Assembly (NCBI GenBank): GCA_012845835.1
Contig: JABAKD010000016.1
Coordinates: forward strand, 7,709,919 to 7,773,918
Direction of reading: 5' to 3'
From: Undaria pinnatifida
Taxonomy: Eukaryota; Sar; Phaeophyceae; Laminariales; Alariaceae
Length of the DNA stretch: 64,000 nucleotides
Shown here: positions 30,432 to 42,164 of the stretch, piece after piece
Layout: each line of letters starts with the position of its first letter
How positions within the stretch are numbered: the first letter of the stretch is position 1
The notes under the pieces: model-generated
Told to the model about the DNA's origin: nothing
Seen by the model: only the letters and a program-made list of their open reading frames with translations
The model's database searches: none
Made by a program: the position numbers and the translations under genes

Positions 30432-32362
30432 TATCCCGAATGTCTGGAGTTTTTTTAATCGACGATTTCGCCCATGCAGAGCGAAGCGCACCGACAAACA
30501 ACGCGATGGACCCGCGTAGGTATATATATGCGCAGGTGGCAGGGATTTTGTTCGAAAGGGGACAGGGAGAGAGGGATAAGTTCATTTCACGAAAGCCCGT
30601 TCTTGAAGGGTTGTCTGCTGGTTATACAGCACTACACACTGAGCTACTTGATAACGTGACTGAGTAGCTCATCGGGGAGTTCTATATGAACAGTAAAACA
30701 TCGTCTGTCTCAAGCGTCTCAACTTTTCGATATAAAAAACACAACATGTGAGCGAGGCAAAGCGGCAAATCTCACGTCGCCCGCGTATACAGCAGTGGCA
30801 GGAAGTTTGAACGAAACGGGGAAGGGAAAGAGGGATAGCTTCAATTCGTGGAAGCGCGCGTTTGGGGGTGTTCTACCCCGAGCGTCAGAAGTTTTTCATT
30901 GATACCTCGCCATGAAAGCAAAGCACACCGACAAACGGCTTGCCACCCACTCGCGTGTATAGCGCGAGAGCGTGATGTGAGTTAGCAAAACTCGAATGAA
31001 AACCGACGGGTAGTTGCGGGAATGCTGAACCGTCGCCGCGATACTAAAGAAGGCACAGTACCGGGGGTGGGCGGGGTGCGAGAAAGGACGACGATACACC
31101 TGTAGCCACGGCTTGTCGAGAAGCTGGAAATTGAAAGGCGACTTTAAACATATTCTCGTAGCCTACCAGACACTCACAAAACGTTCCAAGAAAAAAGGAA
31201 GGTAAACCTTATTGTTGTGGGAGTTTTTGTTTTGTTTTTTTGCAGTTCGAGTTCTCACTCACCCTCGAGCGAATGACAAAAAAAAAACGCTTGCACAGAA
31301 GGGACAAAGTGTGGGCATGTTTTTTTCGCAGCTGTCAATAAATAATTGGTAAGGGCTACGTTTAAATGTAAGCTCACCCTCGAGCGAATAACAAATGCCT
31401 GCTGAAGAAGGACTTCCGCCGACAAGTAGTCCACCATAGAATCGTCGAATCTGACAAAACAAAACCAAGGAGTAAAAAAACACAAAAAAGTTAACAACCA
31501 GAGAGAGCATGTTGAGGGTATTCGCTATTTATGGAGCAGCGGGTCGGCCGGATTTTACCGGAAATAGCTAGTCGCTAGGTCCCGTTAGCCATATAATCGA
31601 AAAAATCGGACCCCAAATAGCAAGGATCAACGAAGAGAACAACAGCCAGCGAGAACATGTTGAGGACCAACCGCTAGAGCTGGGAGTCTCCAGAAATTCA
31701 GACAGTTAACTCAGTTTAACTAAACTCGTAATCGGTGGGTGCCGTCAGTCATAGAATCGTTGAATTTGATCCCAACTTGCCGGGGTCAACAACAAAGAAA
31801 AAAAATAACAGAACATCCAGCGAGAGCATAAATGTGTGGAAGGATCGAAAGCCTGCGGAGCCGCCAGCGATCGATTTCGACGAACTCGACAGCATACACA
31901 TCTTCAGCGTTATTGTTTGCCATCCTCCGATGTGCGGCGTGAGTTCCAACGCCACATCCCTGACAAAAGCATTCCCAGATGAAGAAAGTAAAAAAACCGA
32001 GGGGAAAAATATTTTTGCTGGTTGCTGATGCATCCCCACGTTAGGGGTTGCGGTTGTTAAACTAAGAGTTTGTGTGCGGTTGAGCTCCCTCGAGCGTGAA
32101 ACCATCCGTCGGTACGATAACTTTTACACGAGTACGTTTTGTTTTAGCACCACCATCGCGTGTAAAAATATTGGCTCGGGTTGCGCGAACGAATGTCTTC
32201 GAAGTCGTCGAGTTTCTTTCGGGTGAGATGTTGAGCTCCCCCTCTTCATCGTGCAGGAGTCCCGAAATTTCTGTTAGCACCCCAGCCGTGGAACAACTCG
32301 TTTAAACCTGTCCTGTAGCGCTACCCACAACAAGTCAACAAAGTCTAAGCCTTTATGATCGA

Positions 32363-32413
32363 CACCCACCCACCCACCCACCCACCCACCCGCCCACTCA
32401 CTCACTCACTCAC
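32363..32413 (+). repeat. (CCCA)n then (CTCA)n microsatellite
   Basis: About seven CCCA units followed by four CTCA units. Confidence 0.85.
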
Positions 32414-32572
32414 CGGTCTAAGAGGTTGATCCCAGATTTTCTTCCCAGCGCGATCATGGCCTCGGTCCCGCTGACCACCGCGGCGGTCCAGGTTGAAGGT
32501 GTAACGTCGGGTATGAGTTGCACCGGGGGCGGGGGGGGGGGGGGGGCGGGCAGAGTCAAGGAAAATCACGCG

Positions 32573-32843
32573 TTAAGCTATGCCGTTGTAGACGTTGCGT
32601 GGTAGCTTAACTCGTCCCCGCTGTAAGAGTTTGGGGTCAATGAGGCCTCTCTGCTGCGAATTACCGGAGCCTTTCACCCAGGATCGGTATGCCCGCGTTA
32701 GTTCTCTGGCAACCAACATCGCGCCTCGTATGATAAAGTTTAGAACGCGGGCCTTTGGACTGCGAATTTCAAGGATAAAGGAGTGTTGGTGCCCGATCCC
32801 CAGGATGCCGCACACGTATACTGAGAAATCCTGACGGAACGAA
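32573..32843 (-). CDS. Candidate terminal exon, unrecognised protein
   Basis: The frame is open from an acceptor gattcag|T (phase 2; an alternative gttccgtcag|GAT at 32831 is phase 0) to a TAA at 32573. It contains DFSVYVCGILGIGHQHSFIL, EIRSPKARVLNFIIRGAMLV and ARELTRAYRSWVKGSG, with a hydrophobic strand pattern and good codon bias. A gttaag inside the tail (after LLQRGR) could be a donor instead. Just downstream lies a poly-G tract (32524-32546). No family recognised. Confidence 0.38.
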
Positions 32844-33094
32844 CTGAATCGCGGTGCGCGAGGCCAATTCTTATCACCGCCTTTTGTTGTGTGCTCACAC
32901 GCCTTCGAAGGCATGTGTGAGACGCTATCTATCAATTTTTCCCGACATCCTAGATCCAGCGCCTTGTGCTAGGCTCCCCTCAGATCAATACCGTAACACA
33001 CGAGTACATGCATGCGGTCATAACCTTATGATGCGTGTTCGATAGAGATGGGTTACTATTCGGCAAAAAAAACGTTTCATGGATGAAGGGGTTC

Positions 33095-33190
33095 CTTAAC
33101 GTCTGTGCAGCTGGAAACCCGTTGTTTTTTACTAAATTTCTTGGAATTAGTGTAGGGAGGCGTTTTAGGGCTCTAAAGGGGCTACAATCC
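33095..33190 (+). repeat. Retroposon family F body copy
   Basis: Contains CTGGAAACCCGTTGTTTTTT, ACTAAATTTCTTGGAATTAG and TTTTAGGGCTCTAAAGGGGC. Confidence 0.55.
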
Positions 33191-33831
33191 AAAATTGTCG
33201 AAATGGTCATCATCCTTGTTTTCCAATAAGAATCATTTTTCCCCCAGGCCCATGTGTTTGGTCACCGGGTCGCACGCTCCGTTTTACTCAAAATAAGGTT
33301 CTGCCGCAGAAGGTATAGAGTTCCTCAAGAGACCCCTCAAGAGACCACTCAAGAGACCACTCTCAGAAAAAAAAAAGTGCACATTTTTCCGTGCGTGGCG
33401 TGTGTCTTATCACTTACCAGGTACAGATGATTACGTTAGCCATTTGACGATTTTGTCTTTTTGCTCGTCCCTCCCACATACTATCTTAGCGCTTTTATTT
33501 CTCCTTCTCCCTCCCTAGACGTTACTAACGCAGAATCTGGGGTCGCTTCGTACGCAGGCTCTTTCTTCCCCCCCCCCCGCCCCACTACGGCACGCGCCCT
33601 CGTGTTTGTCGCGATGAAGAGTCCAGCCCCTTTCTTTCCTCTCGAACCGTGCCGAATTGCGCCAATGTGCAGGCGGCTTGATGACGAGCTTCAAACATCG
33701 AGCAACTCACAATCGTTCCCCTCCCCCAAATAAAAAACAACAAGAAATTACAAAGAGGAGCACTGTCGATAGTGACACAGTGAGCTTCGCCCTTTCCGCC
33801 CGTGGCGTGTGTCTTTTTATCACTTTCCCAG

Positions 33832-33999
33832 GTATTACTAAGTTCCTCACCGGACAAGCTACAGCATGTTGACGATGATAAGCCTTCAAATTCATCGGGC
33901 ACTCCCAATCCTTCCCGCGGGAACCCAACAAGAAAACCCAACAGCAGGAAAAAAAAAAAGCGAAAAGGGTTGTTTGGTCACTACCGGTTGTATCGGTAG
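33832..33999 (+). CDS. Possible plus-strand terminal exon
   Basis: A strong acceptor (tctttttatcactttcccag|GTA) is followed by an open frame containing SPDKLQHVDDDKPSNSSGTP and a very basic end (RKKKKRKG) before a stop at 33999. A near copy of the acceptor region occurs at 33400-33428, so the signal may come from a repeat and not from a gene. The opposite strand is also open. Confidence 0.2.
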   Translation, partial: VLLSSSPDKLQHVDDDKPSNSSGTPNPSRGNPTRKPNSRKKKKRKGLFGHYRLYR

Positions 34000-34535
34000 G
34001 ATCGATCCTCCCTCCACCAGTGCGGTGTGTACGTGTTCACCACAAAACAATAAATAGCTGTATTTTGCCGCCGCCAGGGATACCTGTAACCCGTACATAT
34101 GGCCAGGGACACCTAGGTCCTGTAAGAACGGGCATATCGCCACATCTAAGCCCACAACAGCGGTGACCCCCTCGCGATTCCTATAGGGCTGGCCGTGTAT
34201 GCTCGCCCTGCAGAGTTTTGTTTGTCACGTTTACGATCTCGATCGGTACTTTAGTCAGCTTCCATCACCCACCGAAATGTGTTAGGTGCTGCCGATCATG
34301 TGCACGACACCTGGAACCTGGTACCTGGTGTTACTTGAACTATTAGTCATTCCGACAGCAGCGTACAGCAGTGCATAGTCCATTCCCATGTGCAGAGCAA
34401 ATGCTCGTGATGTATTTTGTGTCCCTTTCCGGCGGCATGTAAGGAAAAAAAACCCTGACGCAAAAATCTACCGAAGAAAAAGTCCTTCCATGCCCCCCCC
34501 CCCTCCCCACACACACCACCATTTTAATACCGTAC

Positions 34536-34662
34536 CTTGCTGTTTTTTTGGCCTTTAGCTTGGACAGGGTGAACTCCCATCCTGATCCAGCGTTAGACTG
34601 CTTCCGACCGGTGCCGCCGCGGTACGCCGAAGGCGGGGCGTTGGGGACGGCCTTACCTGCCG
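34536..34662 (-). CDS. Candidate exon, unrecognised protein
   Basis: Acceptor tctttcttcag|CG (phase 1) and donor CAGCAAG|gtacgg (phase 2). The frame reads AGKAVPNAPPSAYRGGTGRK then QSNAGSGWEFTLSKLKAKKT. G/C-ending codons and clean borders favour coding. In phase it would join the exon at 32843 through an AGT serine codon. The protein is basic and low complexity; no family is recognised. Confidence 0.38.
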
Positions 34663-34689
34663 CTGAAGAAAGAACGTTGCACGTTCTTG

Positions 34690-35040
34690 GTGGCGAAAAA
34701 GGCATTGAAAAAAGAATGCCACCGCGTCTGAGCGGGGTGGGTAATTGTTGACCGACATTGGCGGCAATCGACATTCGTTGTTGCGGTATCTCCGTTTCCG
34801 CTGTATTGCGTGGAGGCGGTAATAATATTACAAGATGCCGCGGGAGGCAGGTTGTCAGCCCCCGCGCCGGAGCGGAGTGGGCGGTCATTGACAGGCATTG
34901 GCGGCAATCGACGTTCGTGTTATGGTACCCCCGTTCCCCCTATGTTGTGTGGAGGCGGGACGGCGGTAGTGCTACTATCATCTTCCCATCGGAGACAGAT
35001 TCTCAGAGGCAGGTTGTCAACCCCCGTTGTTGAGATATTC
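34690..35040 (+). repeat. Diverged tandem duplication, period about 150-190 bp
   Basis: Blocks share GACATTGGCGGCAATCGACA / AGGCATTGGCGGCAATCGAC, then TGTTGTGTGGAGGCGGGA / TGTATTGCGTGGAGGCGGTA and GAGGCAGGTTGTCA(G/A)CCCCCG. Adjacent to the candidate exon at 34662. Confidence 0.65.
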
Positions 35041-35044
35041 CTCA

Positions 35045-37440
35045 TTTCAAGGGCAGAAACAAAGAGCTGTAATAATACACCGAGAGAACAATAATATGAC
35101 CCGTGAATGATCCTGCTTACTAGAGACAGCAACCTGCACGTTAGTAGTCGGGTCTAAAGCCGGAGCGGAAACACTCTCGCGAGGGTGTCTTCGACCTGCC
35201 AATAGCTTCGACGACCTCAGGACCATCGTTAATGGTAATCTGCAGGCCTAGTCTGAACGTAGAGAGGTCAAAATGCGGTCACTCTACAACCTGGATGACA
35301 CTCTGAGATGATGAAAAAAATCAGGCAAGAGCCTCTCTACAATACTATCATTATTTGTATTTTTAGCCGTCCGACAAAATAATAGCGCGGATGGGTTAGG
35401 CCTAACCCTAACCCTAACCCTAAGTTCCGATTTAAATCGAATATCTTTCCATATCTTTCCATAAAGTAGTAGCATTTCTCTCGTGACCTTCTGCCAACCA
35501 TTTCCCCATTTCCTTTCGCCACCTCTTCGTATTTTAGCTACAGCACCGCAATAGATGTAAACCAACGTTAGCAGGCCTTCTCCAACAAAGAGGCTACCAT
35601 GCAGTGACAAAGCAAGCGTGGATCTGCGTAGGATTGTGCAAAAGCAGTAAACAACAAAAGTGCGCCTCCTAAAGGTAGATGCGAGATGATAGCCGCAGGG
35701 CTGATGAAAAAGGACGACACATGCAGTCACACACACAAAAAAAAAAACGTGGATTGCACGGTCGTGCTAAAACATAAGCCAGAAAAGTGTCCCCCTTGCA
35801 GTGCAGAAGTAGTGTCGTCGTCTGCCTCGAATTAGGAAATTGATTCATCATTATGTTTGCCGAGCGACAAGGTCCGGCATTGGTGAGGTATTCGCCATTT
35901 CCTAACCCTGTTTGAGTTGGAAAACGTTTAATAAAAGTTATTGAAAATCGACCAACGCCATAACTCAAGGCCAACCAAACCACGAAAACATATTAATAGT
36001 GTTCAAACAGATATAAGTGGCAGGAAATATATACGAGGTACATTTTTATCGCCTAAGTTTTTGATGATTTTTCATGGGTTGAGGGTGGGCTTGGCTTGTG
36101 ATGTGCGACGGTTTTCAACGCCGTTATCGTCAATACAGGTTTTCCTACCCAAACTCTCGCCCAACCAAAGCTGGCATCTCGAAAGCACGCTATTTATAGT
36201 GTCCATCGCGAGGCATGACAATGAAAAAACATGAATTATAAGACCGGGACAAAATCGTAACAAAACGTACGACAGCTTTCTTCCACCCCCCCCCGCTAAT
36301 ACCACAACGTCGATTTATTTTTTCGTTTCGACGAAAATCGACAAGATTAAAAAAGCTGGAAAGTAGGAATGCTGAATGAATCCTATGCGCGACAAAAGTA
36401 AAGGCGGGTACCGGGGCGAGAAGAGAGAGACACCTGTGACCACGGCTTGCTTATCCAGAAGCTCGCTGAGGGTAAATGAAACATAAAACCTCTACGTAAG
36501 GGGTTGAGCTCGAGAATAAAAAATTATTATTCAAGAAAACAAAAAACAAACAAAAACTGTGCTGCGTGTGATGGGCATATTAAACTCACCACCAAACGAC
36601 GCATGTATTTTTTTTTATACCCTGGTCGCACATACGCGGTTGCGCTAAAACACAGGCCAGAAACGTGTAATCTATGACGGGGGATTATTGTCATGAGGTT
36701 TGCTTTGGGTAGGAAATCCTTACCAGGTAGGCATCTTATTAAAACGCGGTAATCAGGACCAAGCATGGTTAGTAATAGTAATAATAGTGCGGAATGTAAT
36801 AGTTTTTTGTGTGTATCGTGGGCCCTGATTACCACCTGGTAACAACCCCCGTAATACGATAGAAACAAGCACAATAAGGTGTGTTGTTTTCTCATCTCTT
36901 CAAGTGTTTTTCTTCAACTTTTCTGCGAATGTTTGATGAGTAATCGGCGTTGAAAGCTCATCATTCTGCACACCGTCTGCTTCGACCACGGCAAACAACA
37001 ACGAATGTATTTTAAATGAGTATTAGTCACTTCAGTTTGAGGGCCTTGTATCATAGGGCTGTGAAATGTGTTCATCGGTGGGCAGGCGAGCGGGCGCGCG
37101 AGCGGGTGTTTGCAGTAGTATTACAACGTCGATGCCTGAAAAAAGAAAAATGATTATAAACGTGTTGTCAGATACTGTCGCGGACGGCAAAATAATATTA
37201 GGTATATTACAGTCATAATCTCACCACCAACTGTCGTATCTTTCCGACGAGCGGCAGGTGCGCGGAGAAAGTCCCCATACCCTCCTCCGTTGCCCCCCGC
37301 ACGCCCCCATCCGATGCCGCGACTTCCCCGAACAGGCAGCCCCGCCTTGATGTTGCTGGTCGACTCACGCTGCAAGCGCGGTGAATGCACGAAATGCATG
37401 ACAAAGAGAAATGCTGATATTATTGTTAACATAGGCATGC
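35045..37440. other. AT-rich stretch, no gene recognised
   Basis: Contains the interstitial telomere repeat at 35.4 kb. Frames on both strands are short and without protein-like composition; the minus frame at 37213-37404 is Arg/Gly-rich and lacks splice borders. Confidence 0.5.
35398..35425 (-). repeat. Interstitial telomere-type repeat (CCCTAA)n
   Basis: TAACCCTAACCCTAACCCTAA lies inside AT-rich non-coding sequence. It is too short and too far inside to be a chromosome end. A shorter GGTTAGGGTTAGGGG lies at 54991-55005. This suggests the telomere repeat of the organism is TTAGGG. Confidence 0.7.
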
Positions 37441-37446
37441 TACCGT

Positions 37447-37521
37447 CGTCCCCGGTGATTCAATGGCAAACGGCGTAACTATTGAGGTCGAGGTGGCAGG
37501 TTCGAATCATCACAAGGGACT
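37447..37521 (+). repeat. tRNA-like sequence with good A and B boxes
   Basis: Reads CCCCGGTGATTCAATGGCAA and, 30 bases on, GGCAGGTTCGAATCATCACA then AGGGA. The B box GGTTCGAATC is perfect and the A box TGATTCAATGG is good; the first four bases of the acceptor arm can pair (TCCC with GGGA), but the T stem cannot. Probably a SINE head or decayed tRNA gene; no body or tail was recognised. Confidence 0.45.
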
Positions 37522-37647
37522 CGCTCTTACAAATCGACAGGCCGAAAGCGCGAGAGCGAAAGCTGGCAAAATTCGATGTCAATCAACGAAGCACAAAAAG
37601 CTAAAAACTGGGAATGCCGAACCCTATGCGCTGTAGAAATTAAGGCA

Positions 37648-37795
37648 ACTATTGGGGGGGGGGGGGGGGGGGTGTACTCAGTTTGTGCATGGCCGCAGTC
37701 GTATGACCATAGACCCTCGTATCCCTACTATGCCGGGACGGAGCACGTCGGGTTTTCGCCAACCAGGCAGACATTGCTTGCACCGAGGACCCTAA
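37648..37795 (-). mobile_element. C-tailed retroposon family B, single copy
   Basis: A G tract of about 19 bases, then GTACTCAGTTTGTGCATGGC, GACCATAGACCCTCGTATCC and TTTTCGCCAACCAGGCAGAC. The 5' break (transcript sense) is at about 37795. Confidence 0.6.
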
Positions 37796-38161
37796 CCCCA
37801 ACCCCGCTAATATCTTTAAAAATATTTCAAATACGTCAGCGGTGAGTTCGATCAATTTTAAGGGTCGATGCTTATCTTCGCAAGCTGCGCGATACTCCGG
37901 CGACCGCGTTTTTTTTTTTTCCTGACCCCGGTGTTATGTTTTTTTTTTCCACGTGTTTTTAGCCTCCGATAAAGTGCAGCATGAAGCTTCAACACCTCGA
38001 GAGCACTCTCAAAAACTATCGATACAAAGGACAAAAAATATAAATGGAGACCACGACCAAAGAAAAGGAAAGACAAGGAAAGACCAAACCGACCAAAGTA
38101 TATAAACTGCCACAAGCAATAAAAGGGAATGGGGGGCCGGGGGGTTTGGGTGCTCTCTCAC

Positions 38162-38284
38162 CCCCTTGCCGAGTCGCCGGCGGTGACGCCCTTTGTTGTC
38201 GTTTTCCCTGGAGAGCTGGTTGCTGATGCCTTTCGCGTACCAGGGGATGTCCTCCCCGAACATTACGGATGGCGATGCCCCCAA
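38162..38284 (-). CDS. Candidate exon, unrecognised protein
   Basis: Acceptor aacacccacag|TTG and the very good donor AAGGGG|gtgaga bound 41 codons, phase 0 at both ends. The frame reads LGASPSVMFGEDIPWYAKGI then SNQLSRENDNKGRHRRRLGK. Codon choice is strongly G/C-ending, in contrast to the AT-richer flanks. I recognise no family. Being on the same strand and compatible in phase, it could be an upstream exon of gene 1 or belong with 39744-40238. Confidence 0.42.
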
Positions 38285-38458
38285 CTGTGGGTGTTATTGT
38301 TTGAGGCATTTGAGGGTACAGCACAAGGTTAACCACTAACTTACCAAAAACGAAGTCTTTGCAACACAGGGGTATCGATAATGGTGACAAAAGTTCACAA
38401 GCTACTTGGCGCCGAGGGACATTAACCGCTGTTGAGTTTACGATAAATAGTACCCCGT

Positions 38459-38612
38459 ATTGTATGGTGTGGTATGGCATGGTATGGTATGGCATGGTAT
38501 GGTATGGTATGGTATGGTATGATATGGTATGGTATGGTATGGTATGGTATGGTATGGTATGACATGGTATGGTATGGTATGGTATGGTATGGTATGGCAT
38601 GGTATGGTATGG
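38459..38612 (+). repeat. ATGGT / TGGTA pentamer array
   Basis: About 30 GGTAT units with occasional GGCAT and GATAT variants. Flanking sequence gives no sign of a gene. Confidence 0.9.
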
Positions 38613-39074
38613 TTTGTTGGTAGTAGCGGGGGGACGTTAGTTAATACCGGTTTAAGACGGGAAGCGTTTTCGACCTTCGCGGAAGACGACTCACAACAAG
38701 GCAGATTTTTTGGCTTTAGCAGACTAGTTGTTCCATTTTTAGCCCTGTCGACGGCAACCTACGCTGCAGAGCCAGGTTGGAGAGCTCAGGTCTGGGCGAG
38801 ATCAGGTTGATGTGGGATGAGGGTGTCAATCGACACACTTTGGGATGAGGGTGTCAATCGACACACTTTGGGAAGAAAAGTAACCGCATGATAACGCCTG
38901 CAGAAACGACTTTCCTCGTCACGGGAACCAAGCGTTTTGCCAAAATAGAGATGCGCGTAGGAATGCGGACTGGCGCATGAGAAGGAGAAAATGAGAAGAG
39001 TAGGAACACCAGTAACCACATGACCACTCTGTATGAGTGCGCGTAGGAGAAGGGGCAGCGTAATAACGCCGAAT

Positions 39075-39490
39075 CAGCACAAGTTTCGCGCGCATATATA
39101 TATTTCACGCGCATACAAATTCAATTTTAGACGCGCGTACAAAATCATATTTCACGCGCATACAAGCGCACATTTCATACGCATACAAGCACGCGTTCGC
39201 GCGCACACAAGCACATAACTCGCGGACATACAAGCACACAATTCACGCCCATGCAAGCGCATGTTTCGCGCTCATGCAAGCACACTATTCACGCGCATAT
39301 AAACAGCTTTCTCGCGCATACAAAAACACACTGCACGCGCAACAGGCATTTATTGCGCATACAAGTGCACCTTTCTCGCGCATGTAAGCAATACTCCCAT
39401 GCTTACAAGCATACACTTGACGCGCATACAAGCACACATTCACGCGCATACAAGCACGCATTTCACGCGCATACAAACATATATATATAT
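39075..39490 (+). repeat. Degenerate tandem array, unit about 22 bp (ACGCGCATACAAGCACACAT)
   Basis: About 17 diverged copies of a unit with core CGCGCATACAAGCAC. Divergence between copies shows an old array. Minus-strand frames across it are Cys/Ala/Arg-rich artefacts. Confidence 0.75.
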
Positions 39491-39743
39491 CAAGCCCATA
39501 CAACCCACATCCCCGAGCAGGAAGCACTACAATAGATGGCGCCGACCAATTATGTGGCCACTACGACCTTGGGTGTAACTAGCTAGCCTGGCGCCCCACC
39601 CCCCTCCTTTATGACGCGGAAGTAGCCTGTCCACGATTACAACAACTAACCGTGTAGTCTATGCATCACACAAGGTTAACCCCAAACACATGCTCTCCAA
39701 AAATGAGAAACCCAGCCCGGGTCAGTGTTTTCGTTTCTTGCTA

Positions 39744-40238
39744 TTAATAGGCGCCGTATCCTGTACGATACATATCTCGCACCTCTTTCTTGATCCACAT
39801 CGATGCCTCTTCCCTGCGCTTCTCCACCGTAGAAGGGTCCACATGAGCGAGCTGGCGAAAGTCCGCTTCTCGCAGTAGCCATCGGGGGAAAATCGCACCA
39901 TGAACACCGCCTTGGTTGTGCCGAGTCACCTCACAGCCACCACCACCACTACGTGCAGCAGCATATTCGGACTCGATGCTGCCGGTGGCGATTCTCCTGG
40001 CTTCTTCTGCTGAGTTTGAAGCAACCCTCCCGTTCGTAGGTATTTGTACCCGGCCCGTCGCTGTTGCTGGTCTCTTTCTCGAATAGGTACTGGACGACCA
40101 AGCCGCGAGGGACGGGGCGTCGTAATGGGGAGTCTGCCTAGTCCGGCGATCAAAGAATTGCCTCCCCCTCTCCGGACTGTTGTTGTTGATCGTGGCTGTG
40201 TGTGTTTTCGGCGAGCAGTCGGTTGGGATAGCACACAT
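39744..40238 (-). CDS. Hypothetical ORF or exon, 164 codons
   Basis: An open frame runs from ATG at 40238 to a stop at 39744. The first third is Ser/Thr/Arg-rich and may not be coding. The last 100 residues look like real protein: SAEEARRIATGSIESEYAAA, a Gly-rich turn, then GAIFPRWLLREADFRQLAHV and a charged helix VEKRREEASMWIKKEVRDMY. A possible donor GAG|gtgcga inside the tail is phase 0, so it could be an internal exon that splices to 38284. No family is recognised. Confidence 0.4.
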   Translation of the reverse strand: MCAIPTDCSPKTHTATINNNSPERGRQFFDRRTRQTPHYDAPSLAAWSSSTYSRKRPATATGRVQIPTNGRVASNSAEEARRIATGSIESEYAAARSGGGGCEVTRHNQGGVHGAIFPRWLLREADFRQLAHVDPSTVEKRREEASMWIKKEVRDMYRTGYGAY

Positions 40239-40538
40239 TAGATAGACTCATTTTGGGAGGTCCCCGGGGGAAGCGGTATTGTGCGGTAGAGCCTTGACGC
40301 GTGATGCTACGATAGAAGTAGCGATTTTTTGGCGATTTTTTTTTTCTGAAGGATGGGATCTCCTTAACCCAATATCGTCGAAAAAAATGTCGTTCTTGTT
40401 TTGCAAAAAAAAAAAAGACGCTTTTGTATAGACTACATACCTCTAGGTCGGGTTACGCTTTCGTTTTTCTTTTCGTCAATTCCGTTGTTTATTCAGGTTT
40501 TAACCCCTTGGGAAGTTAAGACACTTGTCACACCCAAA

Positions 40539-40703
40539 ATGACGACGAAAACTGACGGAACCAGCATCGGTCCCGTAAATAAAGCAACCCGAGCTGCTGC
40601 TGGTGTAGTAGAAGATGCGTTTGAACTGCGTCGCCCCGGAAGCCGAGGGGCTAGCGTGAGGCATGCAGCTACTACCAGGATCATTGCCTCAAGCTCTTCC
40701 TAG
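40539..40703 (+). CDS. Small plus-strand ORF, 54 codons
   Basis: Starting at the ATG at 40539 the frame reads MTTKTDGTSIGPVNKATRAA, AGVVEDAFELRRPGSRGASV and a Ser-rich end before TAG. It has convincing codon bias in an otherwise AT-rich surrounding and could be a first exon or a short gene. No conserved domain is visible, and the opposite strand is also open over most of it. Confidence 0.25.
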   Translation: MTTKTDGTSIGPVNKATRAAAGVVEDAFELRRPGSRGASVRHAATTRIIASSSS

Positions 40704-41666
40704 ACGCTTGATTAGATCGCGTGCTCATCGCCTTGGGGTCTCTGCAGTAATGGGCCTCAGAAGGTATAGAGACTCTCCCCCTCAAGCGAGGCGCCACAGA
40801 GGCGTTCCAAGGTGGGCCTCTGCCCTAGCGTATGCGTCTCTTAAATATGTCGGTACATATCGGACTAAACACCACGTACAAAAGTACACGGCAGCAGCAG
40901 CAGCAGAGGCAGCCGCAGCAGCCAACGTTTCTAGCATGCAGATAGCAGTGGAGCCGTCGAAGTCCTTCTTCGCAATAAATACATATATATCTGAGCAAAA
41001 AGTCACCGCGATTTTTACCACTCACTAAAAGTGCATAACGGTCGCAAAATATCTGAGAAAAAAATCGCCGCGGTTTACTACTAACAAGATAGATATACAA
41101 AATATCAGAACACACTCATTCACACACGCTGCCGCTCGATCTCGCCTACATTTTGCTGTCTCGTCGTATTCCCACCTCCTTGCGAACGCTTGCCATATAT
41201 CGGTATACCGTTGCCACCGAAACATTGTGCAAGAGACGACTGCCCCAGCTGCTGGTGTCTGTTCGAGTGAGCCTCGCTTTTGGATACGTCCAGGATGCTC
41301 AATACCTTATCGCTAGGGCTCCGGTTGGAGGCCACCCACTGTAGGTGCGAAGGGCAGGTCGAAGCGTGGGCAACAAGCGAAAATTACACGAACACATATT
41401 ATATCAGGTACAGTATTTCGTGCCGGTACACCAGGTAGGTCAAGAGCAAATGTAGTGTGGGGAGTGACTACTACTGTAGACTAGTCTAAATGTTCGTGGA
41501 TTTCCACATTCGTTCCAGGGAGGCGGTATCAGCGTACGGCTTTTTCGGTCTGGTTACAATACGAGTAGTAGTAGCAGTGGTTCTTGTATAGCGGCGGTTA
41601 AGTAGTGCCGGTTGCCCGCCATTTTGCCTTTGAAATCTTGCTTCGCACAGATGGGAACACACAGCA

Positions 41667-42164
41667 GTGAGTGGCAACATGTGGAGTAGTGCCGGTTGCC
41701 ACTATAGACTAAAAAAAAAAAAAAAAAAAAAAAAACAGGTAGTGCCGGTAATCCCTGCAGGTACTGCCGGTAATCCCTGCTGGCAAATACCGGCACCATC
41801 ATATAAAAAAGGGGCCACTACTGCTATACCAGGTTGTACCCTTCTAGGTACTACGAGTACCAGGTATAGACTACTGCTGGGGAGGGATTACTGCCGGCGC
41901 TATATCTTGCATTCGCGTGTATCTGTCCACGATAAGTATTTTGATCTGGGTCCGTACACGCTAGAGCAAGCAAGCGCTAAGGTCGGATCGGTCGTGCTCG
42001 ATGAAGTATCGCAGTCTATTATGCACACGTCGCAATTATTAGTAGCAACGCGGGGTGTGCAGCCTGCGTTCACGTTGCTCGATACTCTGGTCTTTCAGAG
42101 TCTACTCAAGGTCTCAAGTACTGTGGCAGAGGCTGTAATTCTACGTTCTCAAGCGCCGCTCTAG
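41667..42164 (+). CDS. Possible ORF, unrecognised
   Basis: Only the last 75 codons look like protein: KYFDLGPYTLEQASAKVGSV, VLDEVSQSIMHTSQLLVATR, then a hydrophobic stretch ending in a stop at 42164. The first part runs across a poly-A tract at 41710-41735 and short repeats of the CGGTA type, and is unlikely to be coding. No good splice acceptor was found before the protein-like part. Confidence 0.2.
   Translation: MSGNMWSSAGCHYRLKKKKKKKKQVVPVIPAGTAGNPCWQIPAPSYKKGATTAIPGCTLLGTTSTRYRLLLGRDYCRRYILHSRVSVHDKYFDLGPYTLEQASAKVGSVVLDEVSQSIMHTSQLLVATRGVQPAFTLLDTLVFQSLLKVSSTVAEAVILRSQAPL

Noticed and set aside
37447-37521. Functional tRNA gene
   Set aside because: A and B boxes are good, but the T stem and most of the acceptor stem do not pair.
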